DNA from: Paraburkholderia oxyphila NBRC 105797
GTDB taxonomy: Bacteria; Pseudomonadota; Gammaproteobacteria; Burkholderiales; Burkholderiaceae
Length of the DNA: 64,000 nt
NCBI RefSeq assembly: GCF_000685075.1
Contig: NZ_BAYD01000005.1
Coordinates: forward strand, 62,001 to 126,000
Direction of reading: 5' to 3'
The translations under genes were made by a program, and so were the position numbers. This document shows, in pieces, positions 49,519 to 57,715 of the stretch. Each line of letters opens with the position of its first letter. The first letter of the stretch is position 1. The notes under the pieces are model-generated. The model was not told the origin of the DNA. It made no database searches and worked only from the letters and a program-made list of their open reading frames with translations.

Positions 49519-51288
49519 TCAGGACGATTGCAGCTCGTTGCCTGGCACGGCCACCGGATTCGCGCTGCGACACATCAGTGCGCCCAGCGCAAGAATCGCC
49601 AGTGCGCAGCACAGGAACAGCAGACGCCCCCACAGCGGATTCGGAATGGCCAGCATCGCGAACAGTCCCGCGCCCATCATCAGCGTGATCCGGCCGAGCT
49701 TGTGGCGCTGCAGGCGATCGAATTCCGACTGCGATGCGTCACTCACCACTTCCTTCGCGAAATCGTGGTAGAAGCTGTCCAGTTGCTCGCGGCGCTTCGG
49801 TTCCGGCTCCCGATAGAACAGCATGGTGAGACAGAAGAACCCGCCGGTCAGGAATACATGCGCGGCAATCGCCAGAACCGTATTCGCATTGGACAGATCG
49901 CTGGCGCTCAGTGCAATGTGGAAATAGCCGGCGATCTCATGGGCCGTCACCACATTGCTGACGAAATACGACACCACGAGGCCGAATACCACCGTGGCCC
50001 AGGACGCCCAGTCCGGCACCTTGCGGATCAACGCACCGAGAAACAGCGGCACCAGGATCGGCACCTGTGCGAGCGTGCTGACGCGCATCATCAGATCGAA
50101 CAGGCTCATCTGGTTGAGCTGCGAATAGAACTGCGCGGTGAGAATGATCAGCAGACCATTGGTCGCGTTGACGATCTTGCCCGCGACGAGTGCCTCGCGA
50201 TCGCTGACCTGTTTGCCGCGACGGATAACCGGCTGATAGAAACTCCGCACGAAAATGCCGGCATTGTGATTGAGCGCACCATCGGCGGCCGCCATCGTCG
50301 CGGAAAAGAGGCCCGCCATGAGCAAGCCCACCGTACCCAGCGGCATCGCGCGCTCGGCGAACACCAGATAGACCGCGTCGCTGGCCTTTTTCCCGAGTTG
50401 TGCCGAGTGGGCAACACCCGCGTCCGGAAAGAGGATGGCCGAGGCCCACGGCGGGATCATCCAGATCATTGCCCCCGCGAGCATCAGCAGGAATGCGAAC
50501 AGGGCGCCCTTCTTGGCGTCGAACGAATCCTTGGCCCCGAGAAAGCGATACGAGTCTTTCATGTTGTTGATGGTCAGCAACTGCTTGACGATCAGAAACA
50601 GAAACAGGCCCGTGAGCAACATGGGAGATTGCGTGTCCGGGCCATAAAAGAAGTTCCCCGGAAACCTGTGCACGATTTCGCTGACACCGCCGACCTTGAA
50701 CAGCGCAACGGCCGCGCAGGCTACGGACATGACGGCGACCACCATCGACTGGACGAAATCGGATGCCGCCACGCCCCATGCGCCCCCGATCATCGAGAAG
50801 GACAGGACGGCGAGTCCGGTGATCCACAGCGTCGTGCCCAGCTTGATGCCCATCACGGCACTGAAAAAGACCGACAAGCTATTGAGCCACACGCCGCCCT
50901 GAATGATCGACAACGGAATGATGGCCCATGTGAAGAACAGCTCCGACGATTCGCCGAAACGACGGCGTACGGCTTCGGTCGGGGTATCGACGCGCATCTG
51001 CCGAAACTTCTTCGCGAAGAACGCCCAGGCGAACAGGAACGCAAGCACGTTGCCGATGAACACATAAACTGCGGGGAAGCCATTTCTGAAAGCCTCGCCG
51101 GCCGCCCCGGTGAACGTCCATGCGGAAAACTGGATCATGAAGGCCGAGCTTCCGACCATCCACCAGAGCATGCGTCCACCACCGCGGAAGTAGTCTGTGC
51201 TGGATTTGGACGCCATGCGCCTGAAAGAAAAGTTGATTATCCCGATCAAAACAAAATAACCCACCACTACGGCTGTATTGAAGTTCAC
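49519..51288 (-). CDS. Sodium:solute symporter (SSS family)
   Basis: 589 residues starting at GTG 51288 with GGAGA seven bases upstream; the open frame to 51324 has no ribosome site. About thirteen to fifteen helices in the SSS pattern: YFVLIGIINFSFRRMASKSSTDYFRGGGRM, GAAGEAFRNGFPAVYVFIGN, GLFSATMAAADGALNHNAGIFVRSFYQP. It resembles transporters of the solute:Na+ symporter group often paired with uronate/oligouronide genes. Directly upstream of uxaC (67 bp), so a uronic acid or disaccharide is the likely substrate. Confidence 0.9.
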   Translation of the reverse strand: MNFNTAVVVGYFVLIGIINFSFRRMASKSSTDYFRGGGRMLWWMVGSSAFMIQFSAWTFTGAAGEAFRNGFPAVYVFIGNVLAFLFAWAFFAKKFRQMRVDTPTEAVRRRFGESSELFFTWAIIPLSIIQGGVWLNSLSVFFSAVMGIKLGTTLWITGLAVLSFSMIGGAWGVAASDFVQSMVVAVMSVACAAVALFKVGGVSEIVHRFPGNFFYGPDTQSPMLLTGLFLFLIVKQLLTINNMKDSYRFLGAKDSFDAKKGALFAFLLMLAGAMIWMIPPWASAILFPDAGVAHSAQLGKKASDAVYLVFAERAMPLGTVGLLMAGLFSATMAAADGALNHNAGIFVRSFYQPVIRRGKQVSDREALVAGKIVNATNGLLIILTAQFYSQLNQMSLFDLMMRVSTLAQVPILVPLFLGALIRKVPDWASWATVVFGLVVSYFVSNVVTAHEIAGYFHIALSASDLSNANTVLAIAAHVFLTGGFFCLTMLFYREPEPKRREQLDSFYHDFAKEVVSDASQSEFDRLQRHKLGRITLMMGAGLFAMLAIPNPLWGRLLFLCCALAILALGALMCRSANPVAVPGNELQSS

Positions 51289-51463
51289 TTGAATTGTCTC
51301 CGTGCCCGTGGGCCGGAGCGACAAGCGTCCGCCTACGGAATAATCTATAAGGATGGCCGTCGATGCCGGCCGCTTCCTTTAGTGATCGACGCGCACGCCC
51401 GGATCGACTGGGCAATGCGGTGCGGAAAACCCACTATCGAGTACGCGCTTCAAGCAGAGGCGC

Positions 51464-52306
51464 CTACCACCACGCGTGTCGTCGCGCTGCATTCAGCGCT
51501 TCTTCGAGAGTCGGCAGTTGCGGATGCCAATGGCGTTCCCATTCGAGGCTCAGCACGCCGTCGTACCCGTCCGTGCACAGCGCCTGCATGAGCTCGCGCA
51601 TCGGAAACTGGCCATCGCCTGGGAGAACGTAGCGATATCCGGCCGGGACCTCCCGGTCGCCGACGCTGTCCTTGACGTGAATGTGGCGCACCCGCTCGCG
51701 GATCAGCCGCCAGGTATCGACAGGGTGGGCACCCCCTTTGCGCCATGTGTGGTGGGCATCCCACAGGATCTGGCAATCGGGAAGGGCTTCAATGAGGCGC
51801 AGCAGCGGTGCCTCGTTGGCAAAAGCGTCGTGCGTCTCGATCGCGAGATCGACCTGCCAGCCTTCGCCGTCGCGCCGTTCGCGCCACCAGTCCAGCGTCG
51901 CACGCGCCTGCGCGATCTCTTCCCGATCGCCGGTGGTGCCGCCGTCGAATACACGTAGCGTCGACGCGCCGCAAGCCTCAGCCCAGGGGACGTACTGCAG
52001 CAGGGCGTTGCGGCTTTCCGCGGTGTTGCCGACGAGGCGCAATGAAGTGCCGAGGCTCACGACGCGCAAGGGCGCCGATGCCATGAAGCGGGCCAGCCGG
52101 TCGGGAGTGCCATAGCTTGCGGCGAGATAGCGAGGCAGGTCCGCGGTTCCACCAAGCGTGCGCAATTCGGCACACGGGATATTGTGGCGCGCGGCAAGCG
52201 CCACCAGCTCGTGTAGCTCGTTGTGCCCGCATCCGAGCGACGAGAATGCCCGTTTGCCCTTGAAGGGCGCCGCCGGTTCGCGACCGGTCGAATCCGTTTC
52301 TGCCAT
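51464..52306 (-). CDS. Sugar phosphate isomerase/epimerase
   Basis: 280 residues from the ATG at 52306. AP-endonuclease-2-like barrel: RAFSSLGCGHNELHELVALAARHNIPCAELRTLGG at the start, metal residues in VDLAIETHDAFANEAPLL, CQILWDAHHTWRKGG, RHIHVKDSVGD, and GVLSLEWERHWHPQL at the end. Close to proteins found in sugar-acid and inositol loci. Lies between the porin and the SSS transporter. A 26-codon fragment of a sister gene survives at 37068-37148. Confidence 0.88.
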   Translation of the reverse strand: MAETDSTGREPAAPFKGKRAFSSLGCGHNELHELVALAARHNIPCAELRTLGGTADLPRYLAASYGTPDRLARFMASAPLRVVSLGTSLRLVGNTAESRNALLQYVPWAEACGASTLRVFDGGTTGDREEIAQARATLDWWRERRDGEGWQVDLAIETHDAFANEAPLLRLIEALPDCQILWDAHHTWRKGGAHPVDTWRLIRERVRHIHVKDSVGDREVPAGYRYVLPGDGQFPMRELMQALCTDGYDGVLSLEWERHWHPQLPTLEEALNAARRHAWW

Positions 52307-52333
52307 GAAGAGTTTCCCAAAACATTGAGGCAT

Positions 52334-52369
52334 GAGCGCAGGTGCGCGTAGCCACGCGCACCTGCGCTC
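52334..52369 (-). terminator. Perfect 16-bp hairpin between porin and epimerase genes
   Basis: GAGCGCAGGTGCGCGT and ACGCGCACCTGCGCTC pair perfectly around AGCC, 45 bp after the porin stop. Only a weak T-rich segment (atgttttg) follows. Probably ends or attenuates the abundant porin transcript before the epimerase gene. Confidence 0.65.
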
Positions 52370-52414
52370 GTGCGTACCGCACGGCCCGCCAAAATTGAAG
52401 AGGAAGACGGAGTA

Positions 52415-53611
52415 TTAAAAGGTGTGTTGAATGCCAATCGCGAACACAAGCTGCTTGGGTCCGTTGGATGGCGTGCCATTCTGGCCGTCACCGACGGATG
52501 CCACGGCATTTTCGATGATGGGCGTTGCAGGTACGGCCGAGCTTGACGGCGGCGCATACAAGATCTTCCCGGTAGCCAGCTGATAGGCCTGCACGGCATA
52601 GAATCGCGTGCGCTTCGAGAGGGAGTAGAGTTCGCCGATAGAAAACTGCCTGTAGGTGGCGGAATCGTTAATGCCGTTTGCCTCGCTCGCATGCGTGTAG
52701 GCGAAGCCGGCGCCCAGAACCCAGAAGTCTGTCTGGTATGACGCGAACGCCGCTGCGGTATTGAATACCTCTTCGTCCTTGAACAATGACTGGCCACCCG
52801 GCAGGAACGCGACATTGGACGCACTCACGCCAAGAATCAGTTTGTTGAGGTTGTAGCGAGCCGAGCCGCCAAACATCCGGACGCTATTTGCACTCAGATA
52901 TCCGCCGTTGATTGCACTGGTCGAATAATTGCCTAGCGTCGGGCTGTTTGTAATATTCACGCCGCTATTTTTCAGCTCATTGAAACCGATCGCGCCTTGA
53001 AACGGGCCGTGGTTGTACATCAAGGCGGCACTGAACACGCTGCCCGAAGTGACGTTGCCGGCGATACCCCCCAGCGCATACATCGCCCTGAGCGAAAGCC
53101 CCGCCATGTCGGGCGATTCATACATGATGGAGTTGTTGATTCTCAGGCCGGTATCCATGGCGTCGATATCGCCTGGGTGCGCCCCCGTCCAGCCGGTGAG
53201 CGGGGTGCCGATTCCGAGGCCGGACAGCGCGCCCACCGTGTAGAACCACGGCGTGTATTGACGGCCCACGGTGATGGTGCCGTAGTGGCTGTTCTTCAGT
53301 CCGACGAATGCCTGACGATTGAAGATGTAATTGGAGGCGCCTGCTGCACCGGTCAGGCTGTTGAAGCCCGACTCCAGGGTAAAGATCGTGGAATAGCCGC
53401 CGCCCAGGTCTTCGTTGCCCGTCAATCCCCACCGGTTGCCATTCTTGACGCCCTGCACCATCTCCAGATTGGATTTGCCCCCTTGATTGTTGACATAAGC
53501 CATGCCGGTATCAAGCAGTCCATAGAGTGTGACGCTTGACTGAGCCATTGCACCCGATGAAATAAGGCCTGCCGTGCATAACAGGCATCCCCTGATTGCC
53601 TTGAGCTTCAT
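52415..53611 (-). CDS. Outer-membrane porin, Burkholderia OmpC-like
   Basis: 398 residues from the ATG at 53611, with AGGAAGA upstream. Signal peptide 1-23 (GCLLCTAGLISSGAMAQ), then SSVTLYGLLDTGMAYVNNQGG, the hallmark N terminus of betaproteobacterial general porins. Other porin blocks: GLTGNEDLGGGYSTIFTLESGF, NRQAFVGLKNSHYGTITVGRQY, and a C-terminal strand ending in Phe (VFAIGIQHTF). Forms a trimeric diffusion pore. Its promoter region holds the perfect LacI-type operator, so expression is tied to uronate use. Confidence 0.95.
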   Translation of the reverse strand: MKLKAIRGCLLCTAGLISSGAMAQSSVTLYGLLDTGMAYVNNQGGKSNLEMVQGVKNGNRWGLTGNEDLGGGYSTIFTLESGFNSLTGAAGASNYIFNRQAFVGLKNSHYGTITVGRQYTPWFYTVGALSGLGIGTPLTGWTGAHPGDIDAMDTGLRINNSIMYESPDMAGLSLRAMYALGGIAGNVTSGSVFSAALMYNHGPFQGAIGFNELKNSGVNITNSPTLGNYSTSAINGGYLSANSVRMFGGSARYNLNKLILGVSASNVAFLPGGQSLFKDEEVFNTAAAFASYQTDFWVLGAGFAYTHASEANGINDSATYRQFSIGELYSLSKRTRFYAVQAYQLATGKILYAPPSSSAVPATPIIENAVASVGDGQNGTPSNGPKQLVFAIGIQHTF

Positions 53612-54026
53612 ATAGCTTCTTCCTGAGTAGGTTGGAAAAGAATCAATGACGGGTCGTGCTATCGACGAATTCGCCCGGAATGGCTCGCGGTGGCGTCTCA
53701 CGCGTTAAAGGCATCGTCGAGCCGGTGGTCAACTCGATGTCGTATGCCTCGCGTGAGCTGGAGCGGAACCCAGCTTCATTGGCGGAAAACGTTTTCCAAT
53801 GATCGTTTTATCGTCCGTGGTAGTCAATCGTTTTCTTGGCTTTTGTGGTTAGTGAAAACCCGTGCTGGACACGGTGTTGATGCCAGGATGGGCGCGGCGC
53901 ACGCGCGGTTGGCCGGTGGCGCGGAGCAGCCTGGCGGGGGCCGCGGAGGGGTCTAAAAAACGATTTACTTCATAAGATTGCCAGTCGATGCAAGAAAACA
54001 TTTTTTACGGCAGCCGGGCGGTGGCC
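53612..54026. other. Porin upstream region (no gene)
   Basis: 415 bp between porin and aldose-epimerase-like genes. Contains a minus-strand promoter candidate (TTGACC 53732-53727, 17-base spacer, TTTAAC 53709-53704) and the perfect palindrome at 53784-53797. A second CGTTTTC half-site occurs at 53829-53835. No coding sequence recognised. Confidence 0.55.
53784..53797. promoter_or_regulatory. Perfect LacI-family operator upstream of porin
   Basis: GGAAAACGTTTTCC, a perfect 14-bp palindrome with central CG, the hallmark of LacI/GalR operators. It is flanked by ATTGGC and AATGAT. It sits about 173 bp before the porin start. Confidence 0.7.
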
Positions 54027-54938
54027 TTATTCGAGCTGCAGGCGCATGGCGAATTCGACCGGGGTGTGCGGCATGGCCGCATCGCGAAGCGGATCGAGGG
54101 TGCCCGCGAGGTGGGTGCACGGTTCGAGGCAGAGATACGCCTCGCCCGCCCGGAAATGCATGACCAGTTGGCTCGCCTGTGGACTCGTCAGCGTGATGCG
54201 GCGGCCGGCTTCGGGGTAGTCGATCACGGCGTGCGCGCCCGCGCCGGTTTCGCAGAACCACGAGAAGGTATCGCCGGGCAATGCGCTGCGTTGCAGGTCG
54301 AGGTGAATCGGGCTATCGAGCGGTTCGTGCCGGGCCGGCAATCCGTCGCTGGCGGCGTCGGGCCGCCATATCGCCGTTGCCTGCACCGTGGCACGCGCCG
54401 CGCCGTGGATCGGAAAGTACGGATGAAAGCCCAGTCCCAGTGGCATGGGGCGTTCGGACTCGTTCACCACGACGAGGGTCAGCGTGATGCCGTCAAGGGT
54501 GTCGAGATCGACGGCCAGATGCGCGCGCCAGGTCCACGGCCAGGCGCGCGTCGCGGCAAACGCACGCGCGAGGGTGCAATGGTGGTCCGACACGCGCTCG
54601 ACCGACCATGCCGAGCGCAGGCCCCAGCCATGCAGCCAGGCGGGACCGTCCGGTTCTCCGACGCACACGTTCGCGTCCGTCCAGGCGAGCGTATTACGCG
54701 GGAATTTGTTCGTGAACGGCAGCATCGGAAAGCAACCCGCCCGCTGCCAGCGATTCAGGTCGAAGCCGTGCGCTTCGAGCGGCACGATGTAATCGAACGG
54801 CGCATGCGGGCCGTCGGCCCGCCGCAGGCGGCCCAGCCGCGCGCCCAGCGCGGGGTGCAGTTGGGCTTCGAGGCTGCCGCGCCGGAGCGTGACGATGCCG
54901 TCTCGATCGTGGTGCGGCGACAGGAGGGAGTTTCGCAT
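54027..54938 (-). CDS. Aldose 1-epimerase family protein
   Basis: 303 residues. Galactose mutarotase-like fold: LHPALGARLGRLRRADGPHAPFDYIVPLEAHGF, RAGCFPMLPFTNKFPRNTLAW (substrate-binding), LHGWGLRSAWSVER with catalytic-type His, LGLGFHPYFPIHG with a second His, and a late acidic region. It interconverts sugar anomers. Divergent from the uronate dehydrogenase operon, it may supply the beta-anomer or open the aldarolactone; the latter is speculation. Start region carries LacI-type operators. Confidence 0.88.
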   Translation of the reverse strand: MRNSLLSPHHDRDGIVTLRRGSLEAQLHPALGARLGRLRRADGPHAPFDYIVPLEAHGFDLNRWQRAGCFPMLPFTNKFPRNTLAWTDANVCVGEPDGPAWLHGWGLRSAWSVERVSDHHCTLARAFAATRAWPWTWRAHLAVDLDTLDGITLTLVVVNESERPMPLGLGFHPYFPIHGAARATVQATAIWRPDAASDGLPARHEPLDSPIHLDLQRSALPGDTFSWFCETGAGAHAVIDYPEAGRRITLTSPQASQLVMHFRAGEAYLCLEPCTHLAGTLDPLRDAAMPHTPVEFAMRLQLE

Positions 54939-54994
54939 TCAGGCAATGGTCGGGTTCGTCATCAACTTCAGTCACACGCTTGGGCTGAGTGAAA

Positions 54995-55008
54995 GGATAA
55001 CGGTTTCC
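54995..55008. promoter_or_regulatory. LacI-family operator near the aldose epimerase start
   Basis: GGATAACGGTTTCC, two changes from the perfect palindrome, 57 bp upstream of the minus-strand start. Confidence 0.5.
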
Positions 55009-55106
55009 AATGATAGTGAATAGCGGAGGCCAGGTAAACGTTGTTTTTCCCGTCGTTTGGCTAGAATCGGCCGCGTTTTACGGGTATTCCCTGGAGTGAG
55101 TGTGAA

Positions 55107-55120
55107 GGAAAACGTTTGAC
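55107..55120. promoter_or_regulatory. LacI-family operator overlapping the -35 box
   Basis: GGAAAACGTTTGAC, two changes from the palindrome. Its right end overlaps the TTGACT -35 box at 55116-55121. Confidence 0.55.
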
Positions 55121-55144
55121 TTTAGTGCGCGAAGTACCTAAAGT
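55116..55144 (+). promoter_or_regulatory. Sigma-70 promoter of the plus-strand uronate operon
   Basis: TTGACT (55116-55121) and TAAAGT (55139-55144) with a 17-base spacer (5/6 and 4/6 matches). Operators lie over the -35 box and just after the -10 box. Confidence 0.6.
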
Positions 55145-55151
55145 TGCCAAT

Positions 55152-55165
55152 GAAAAACGTTTTCC
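55152..55165. promoter_or_regulatory. LacI-family operator over the transcription start
   Basis: GAAAAACGTTTTCC, one change from the perfect palindrome, beginning seven bases after the -10 box. Confidence 0.6.
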
Positions 55166-55204
55166 AATCAGTGTAGCTCCTACGCGAACTCAACTGGCAC
55201 AACG

Positions 55205-55957
55205 ATGCAGACTCAATTTAATTTCGGCAACAAGGTCGTGGTGGTGACGGGCGCAAGCGGCGCCATTGGCGTGGAGATCGCCCGAGCCTTTCATCGTGCC
55301 GGCGCCCATGTGATTGCAACGGGCCGGCGCGCCGACGCGCTGGAGGCGTTGGCGGCGGAGCTGGGCGAGCGGTGCGAGACCGTCGCAGGCGACCTCGCCG
55401 ATGCCGTGCACCGGCAGGACATCGTTCGCTGTGCAGAGCAGCGCGGCGGACTCGACATCCTCATCAACAACGCCGGACTGACCCAGACCAGGACGCCTTC
55501 GCTCGAAACGAGCCTGGACGACTTCGACCGGATTCTCGACGTCAACCTGCGCGCGACCTGGGCGCTAAGCCTCGACGCGATCCGGGGCTGGGTGGCGCGC
55601 GAGCACAAGGGCGTGATCGTAAACGTGTCGTCGCCCGGCGCCCAGCGTGCGCATCGCAACAATGCCATTTACGACGTGAGCAAGGGCGGTATCGATGCGC
55701 TTACCCGATGCCTCGCGACCGATTTCGGACACTACGGGATCCGCGTGAACGCGATCGCCCCTGCACAGATTCCGCACTCGCATACGAGGGCGGTCGATCC
55801 GGCTGCTGCGCGCGGCTTGCCTCTGCCGCGGCACGGTACACCCGATGAAGCCGCGGGTCCGGTGCTGTTCCTCGCCTCGGACTGCGCATCGTTCATCACA
55901 GGACACGTATTGCCCGTCGACGGCGGTCTGCTTGCGCAACTGCGCACCGCAGTCTGA
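55205..55957 (+). CDS. SDR family oxidoreductase
   Basis: 250 residues. Classical short-chain dehydrogenase: TGASGAIG (15-22), NNAG (88-91), the serine in VNVSSPGA (142-143) and YxxxK as Tyr156-Lys160. Similar proteins are labelled gluconate 5-dehydrogenase or 3-oxoacyl reductase. As the first gene of a uronate operon it could reduce or oxidise a keto-sugar acid, such as fructuronate from UxaC (inference). 66 bp separate it from the aldolase gene. Confidence 0.9.
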   Translation: MQTQFNFGNKVVVVTGASGAIGVEIARAFHRAGAHVIATGRRADALEALAAELGERCETVAGDLADAVHRQDIVRCAEQRGGLDILINNAGLTQTRTPSLETSLDDFDRILDVNLRATWALSLDAIRGWVAREHKGVIVNVSSPGAQRAHRNNAIYDVSKGGIDALTRCLATDFGHYGIRVNAIAPAQIPHSHTRAVDPAAARGLPLPRHGTPDEAAGPVLFLASDCASFITGHVLPVDGGLLAQLRTAV

Positions 55958-56023
55958 GGCCGACGGCAACCCGCGAGGCCTTCGGCGTCCGCCACAATTT
56001 TTGATCCTGCAAGGGAGCCAGTT

Positions 56024-56812
56024 ATGCAGCGCAACCTGTTCAAGAGACGGTTGATTGCCCGCAGTCAGCAGCTCGGTATCTGGAGCATGCTCGCATCGGG
56101 TAACGTCGTGGAAGTGCTGACCCAGTCGGACTATGACTGGATCATGATCGACACGGAGCATGCCGCCAACGAAGTGCCGATGGTGCAGGAGCAGTTGCGC
56201 AGCGCCGCGCAATCGCTCATGAGCGCGGTCGTGCGGCCCGCCACGAACGATCCGGTCCTGATCAAGCGGCTGCTCGACATCGGCGCCCAGACGCTGCTGG
56301 TGCCGATGGTCAACACGCCGGACGAAGCACGGCGGGCGGCATCGGCGATGCGTTATCCGCCGGCCGGCATACGCGGCGTGTCGGCGGCGACGCGCGCCAA
56401 CCGTTATGGCCGCGACTCGGACTATCTGCACGGCGCCAACGACGAGGTCTGTCTGCTCGTGCAACTGGAAACCGCGCAGGCGCTGGCCAATCTGGAGGCG
56501 ATCGCGGCCGTGGACGGCGTGGACGGCTTGTTCATCGGGCCGTCCGATCTTGCCGCCGCGCTCGGTCATCTCGGCGACTTTCGGCATCCCGATGTGCAGG
56601 CGGCCATTGTCGACGCACTCGGCCGGGCCCATCGCTGCGGCAAACCGATCGGCATCCTGATGACCGATCCGCTGTTGTCGGCGGCGTACCTGCGCGACGG
56701 CTTCGACTACGTCGCCCTGGCGACCGACATCGGCATCCTGCGCAGCGGCAGCGAGTCTGCGCTGAAGCAGGGCCGTTCCGACTCTTCCCACTCCCGCAAA
56801 GAATCAGCATGA
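56024..56812 (+). CDS. HpcH/HpaI family aldolase (5-keto-4-deoxy-glucarate aldolase-like)
   Basis: 262 residues. Class II pyruvate aldolase of the HpcH/GarL type: catalytic His46 (IDTEHAANE), pyruvate-binding Arg71 (VVRPATND), metal ligands Glu149 (LLVQLETAQA) and Asp175 (IGPSDLAAALG), plus the PPAGIRGVSAATRANRYG loop. It cleaves 5-keto-4-deoxy-D-glucarate or a related 2-keto acid into pyruvate and tartronate semialdehyde, matching the dehydratase and the reductase nearby. Its stop overlaps the uronate dehydrogenase start (ATGA). Confidence 0.9.
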   Translation: MQRNLFKRRLIARSQQLGIWSMLASGNVVEVLTQSDYDWIMIDTEHAANEVPMVQEQLRSAAQSLMSAVVRPATNDPVLIKRLLDIGAQTLLVPMVNTPDEARRAASAMRYPPAGIRGVSAATRANRYGRDSDYLHGANDEVCLLVQLETAQALANLEAIAAVDGVDGLFIGPSDLAAALGHLGDFRHPDVQAAIVDALGRAHRCGKPIGILMTDPLLSAAYLRDGFDYVALATDIGILRSGSESALKQGRSDSSHSRKESA

Positions 56813-57651
56813 GCGATATCAACAGCAAGCCCGCTTCGTCCGTGCGGCCGTTTCGACGGCTGCTGCTGACCGGGGCGGCAGGCAATCTCGGGCGTCAGCT
56901 GCGCGGCGCACTGGCCGCATGGGCCGACGTCGTGCGCGTGAGCGATATCGCGCCGCTGGGCGAGCTGGCGCCTCACGAGGAAGCCGCCGTGGTCGATCTG
57001 GCGGACCGCGCCGCGGTGCACGCGCTGCTCGAAGGCGTGGATGCCGTCATCCACCTGGGCGGCATTTCGGTGGAGGCGCCGTTCGACGCGCTGCTCGAGA
57101 GCAACATCCGCGGTCTCTACAACCTCTACTCGGCCGCGCGGCATCACGGCGTGCGGCGCGTGATCTACGCCAGCTCCAATCACGCGGTGGGTTTCCATCC
57201 GGTGACCTCGGTGCTGGACGTGGAGGCGCCGCTGCGCCCCGACTGCCTGTACGGCGTGACGAAATGCTTCGGCGAGGCGCTGTCGCGCTACTACTTCGAC
57301 CGCTTCGGGCTGGAGACGGTGTGCCTGCGCATCGGCTCGTCGTTCGAGGCACCGAGGAATGCGCGCATGCTCGTGACGTATCTGAGCTACCGCGATTTCA
57401 TCGAGCTGGTGCGCTGCGCGCTGTTCACGAACCGGGTGGGGCACGCGATCGTGTATGGCGTGTCGGATAACCGGATCAAATGGGTGGACAACACGAAGGC
57501 GGCGTTCCTGGGTTTCCGGCCGCAGGACAGTTCGCTGGAGTTCGAGCCGCAGTTCCCACCCGGTGCGCCGGACCCCGACTTCGACGACCCGACGCAGCGC
57601 TACCAGGGCGGACCGTTCGTGCTGGCGGGGCCGATGGAGCCCCGGTCGTGA
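56809..57651 (+). CDS. udh: Uronate dehydrogenase (NAD-dependent epimerase/dehydratase family)
   Basis: 280 residues. Extended SDR: TGAAGNLG (21-28), IHLGGISVEAPFDALLESNI, VIYASSNHAVGFHP, and Tyr148-x3-Lys152 (YGVTK). The HLGG-S and SSNH blocks and the short C-terminal part distinguish Udh from true sugar epimerases. It oxidises D-glucuronate or D-galacturonate to the aldaro-lactone, the first step of the oxidative route whose next enzymes lie in the same region. Overlaps the aldolase gene. Confidence 0.9.
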   Translation: MSDINSKPASSVRPFRRLLLTGAAGNLGRQLRGALAAWADVVRVSDIAPLGELAPHEEAAVVDLADRAAVHALLEGVDAVIHLGGISVEAPFDALLESNIRGLYNLYSAARHHGVRRVIYASSNHAVGFHPVTSVLDVEAPLRPDCLYGVTKCFGEALSRYYFDRFGLETVCLRIGSSFEAPRNARMLVTYLSYRDFIELVRCALFTNRVGHAIVYGVSDNRIKWVDNTKAAFLGFRPQDSSLEFEPQFPPGAPDPDFDDPTQRYQGGPFVLAGPMEPRS

Positions 57652-57715
57652 GCGGCGTCGCGAGCGGGTGTCCCGGCGCGACGGGGTTGCCCGAACCCGA
57701 ATTCGCAGGTGCGCC

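Larger units (their letters stand above)
54939..55204. promoter_or_regulatory. Divergent operator-promoter region of the uronate operon
   Basis: 266 bp with three palindromes related to GGAAAACGTTTTCC: 54995-55008, 55107-55120 and 55152-55165. It separates the aldose-epimerase-like gene from the plus-strand dehydrogenase-aldolase operon. Confidence 0.65.
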
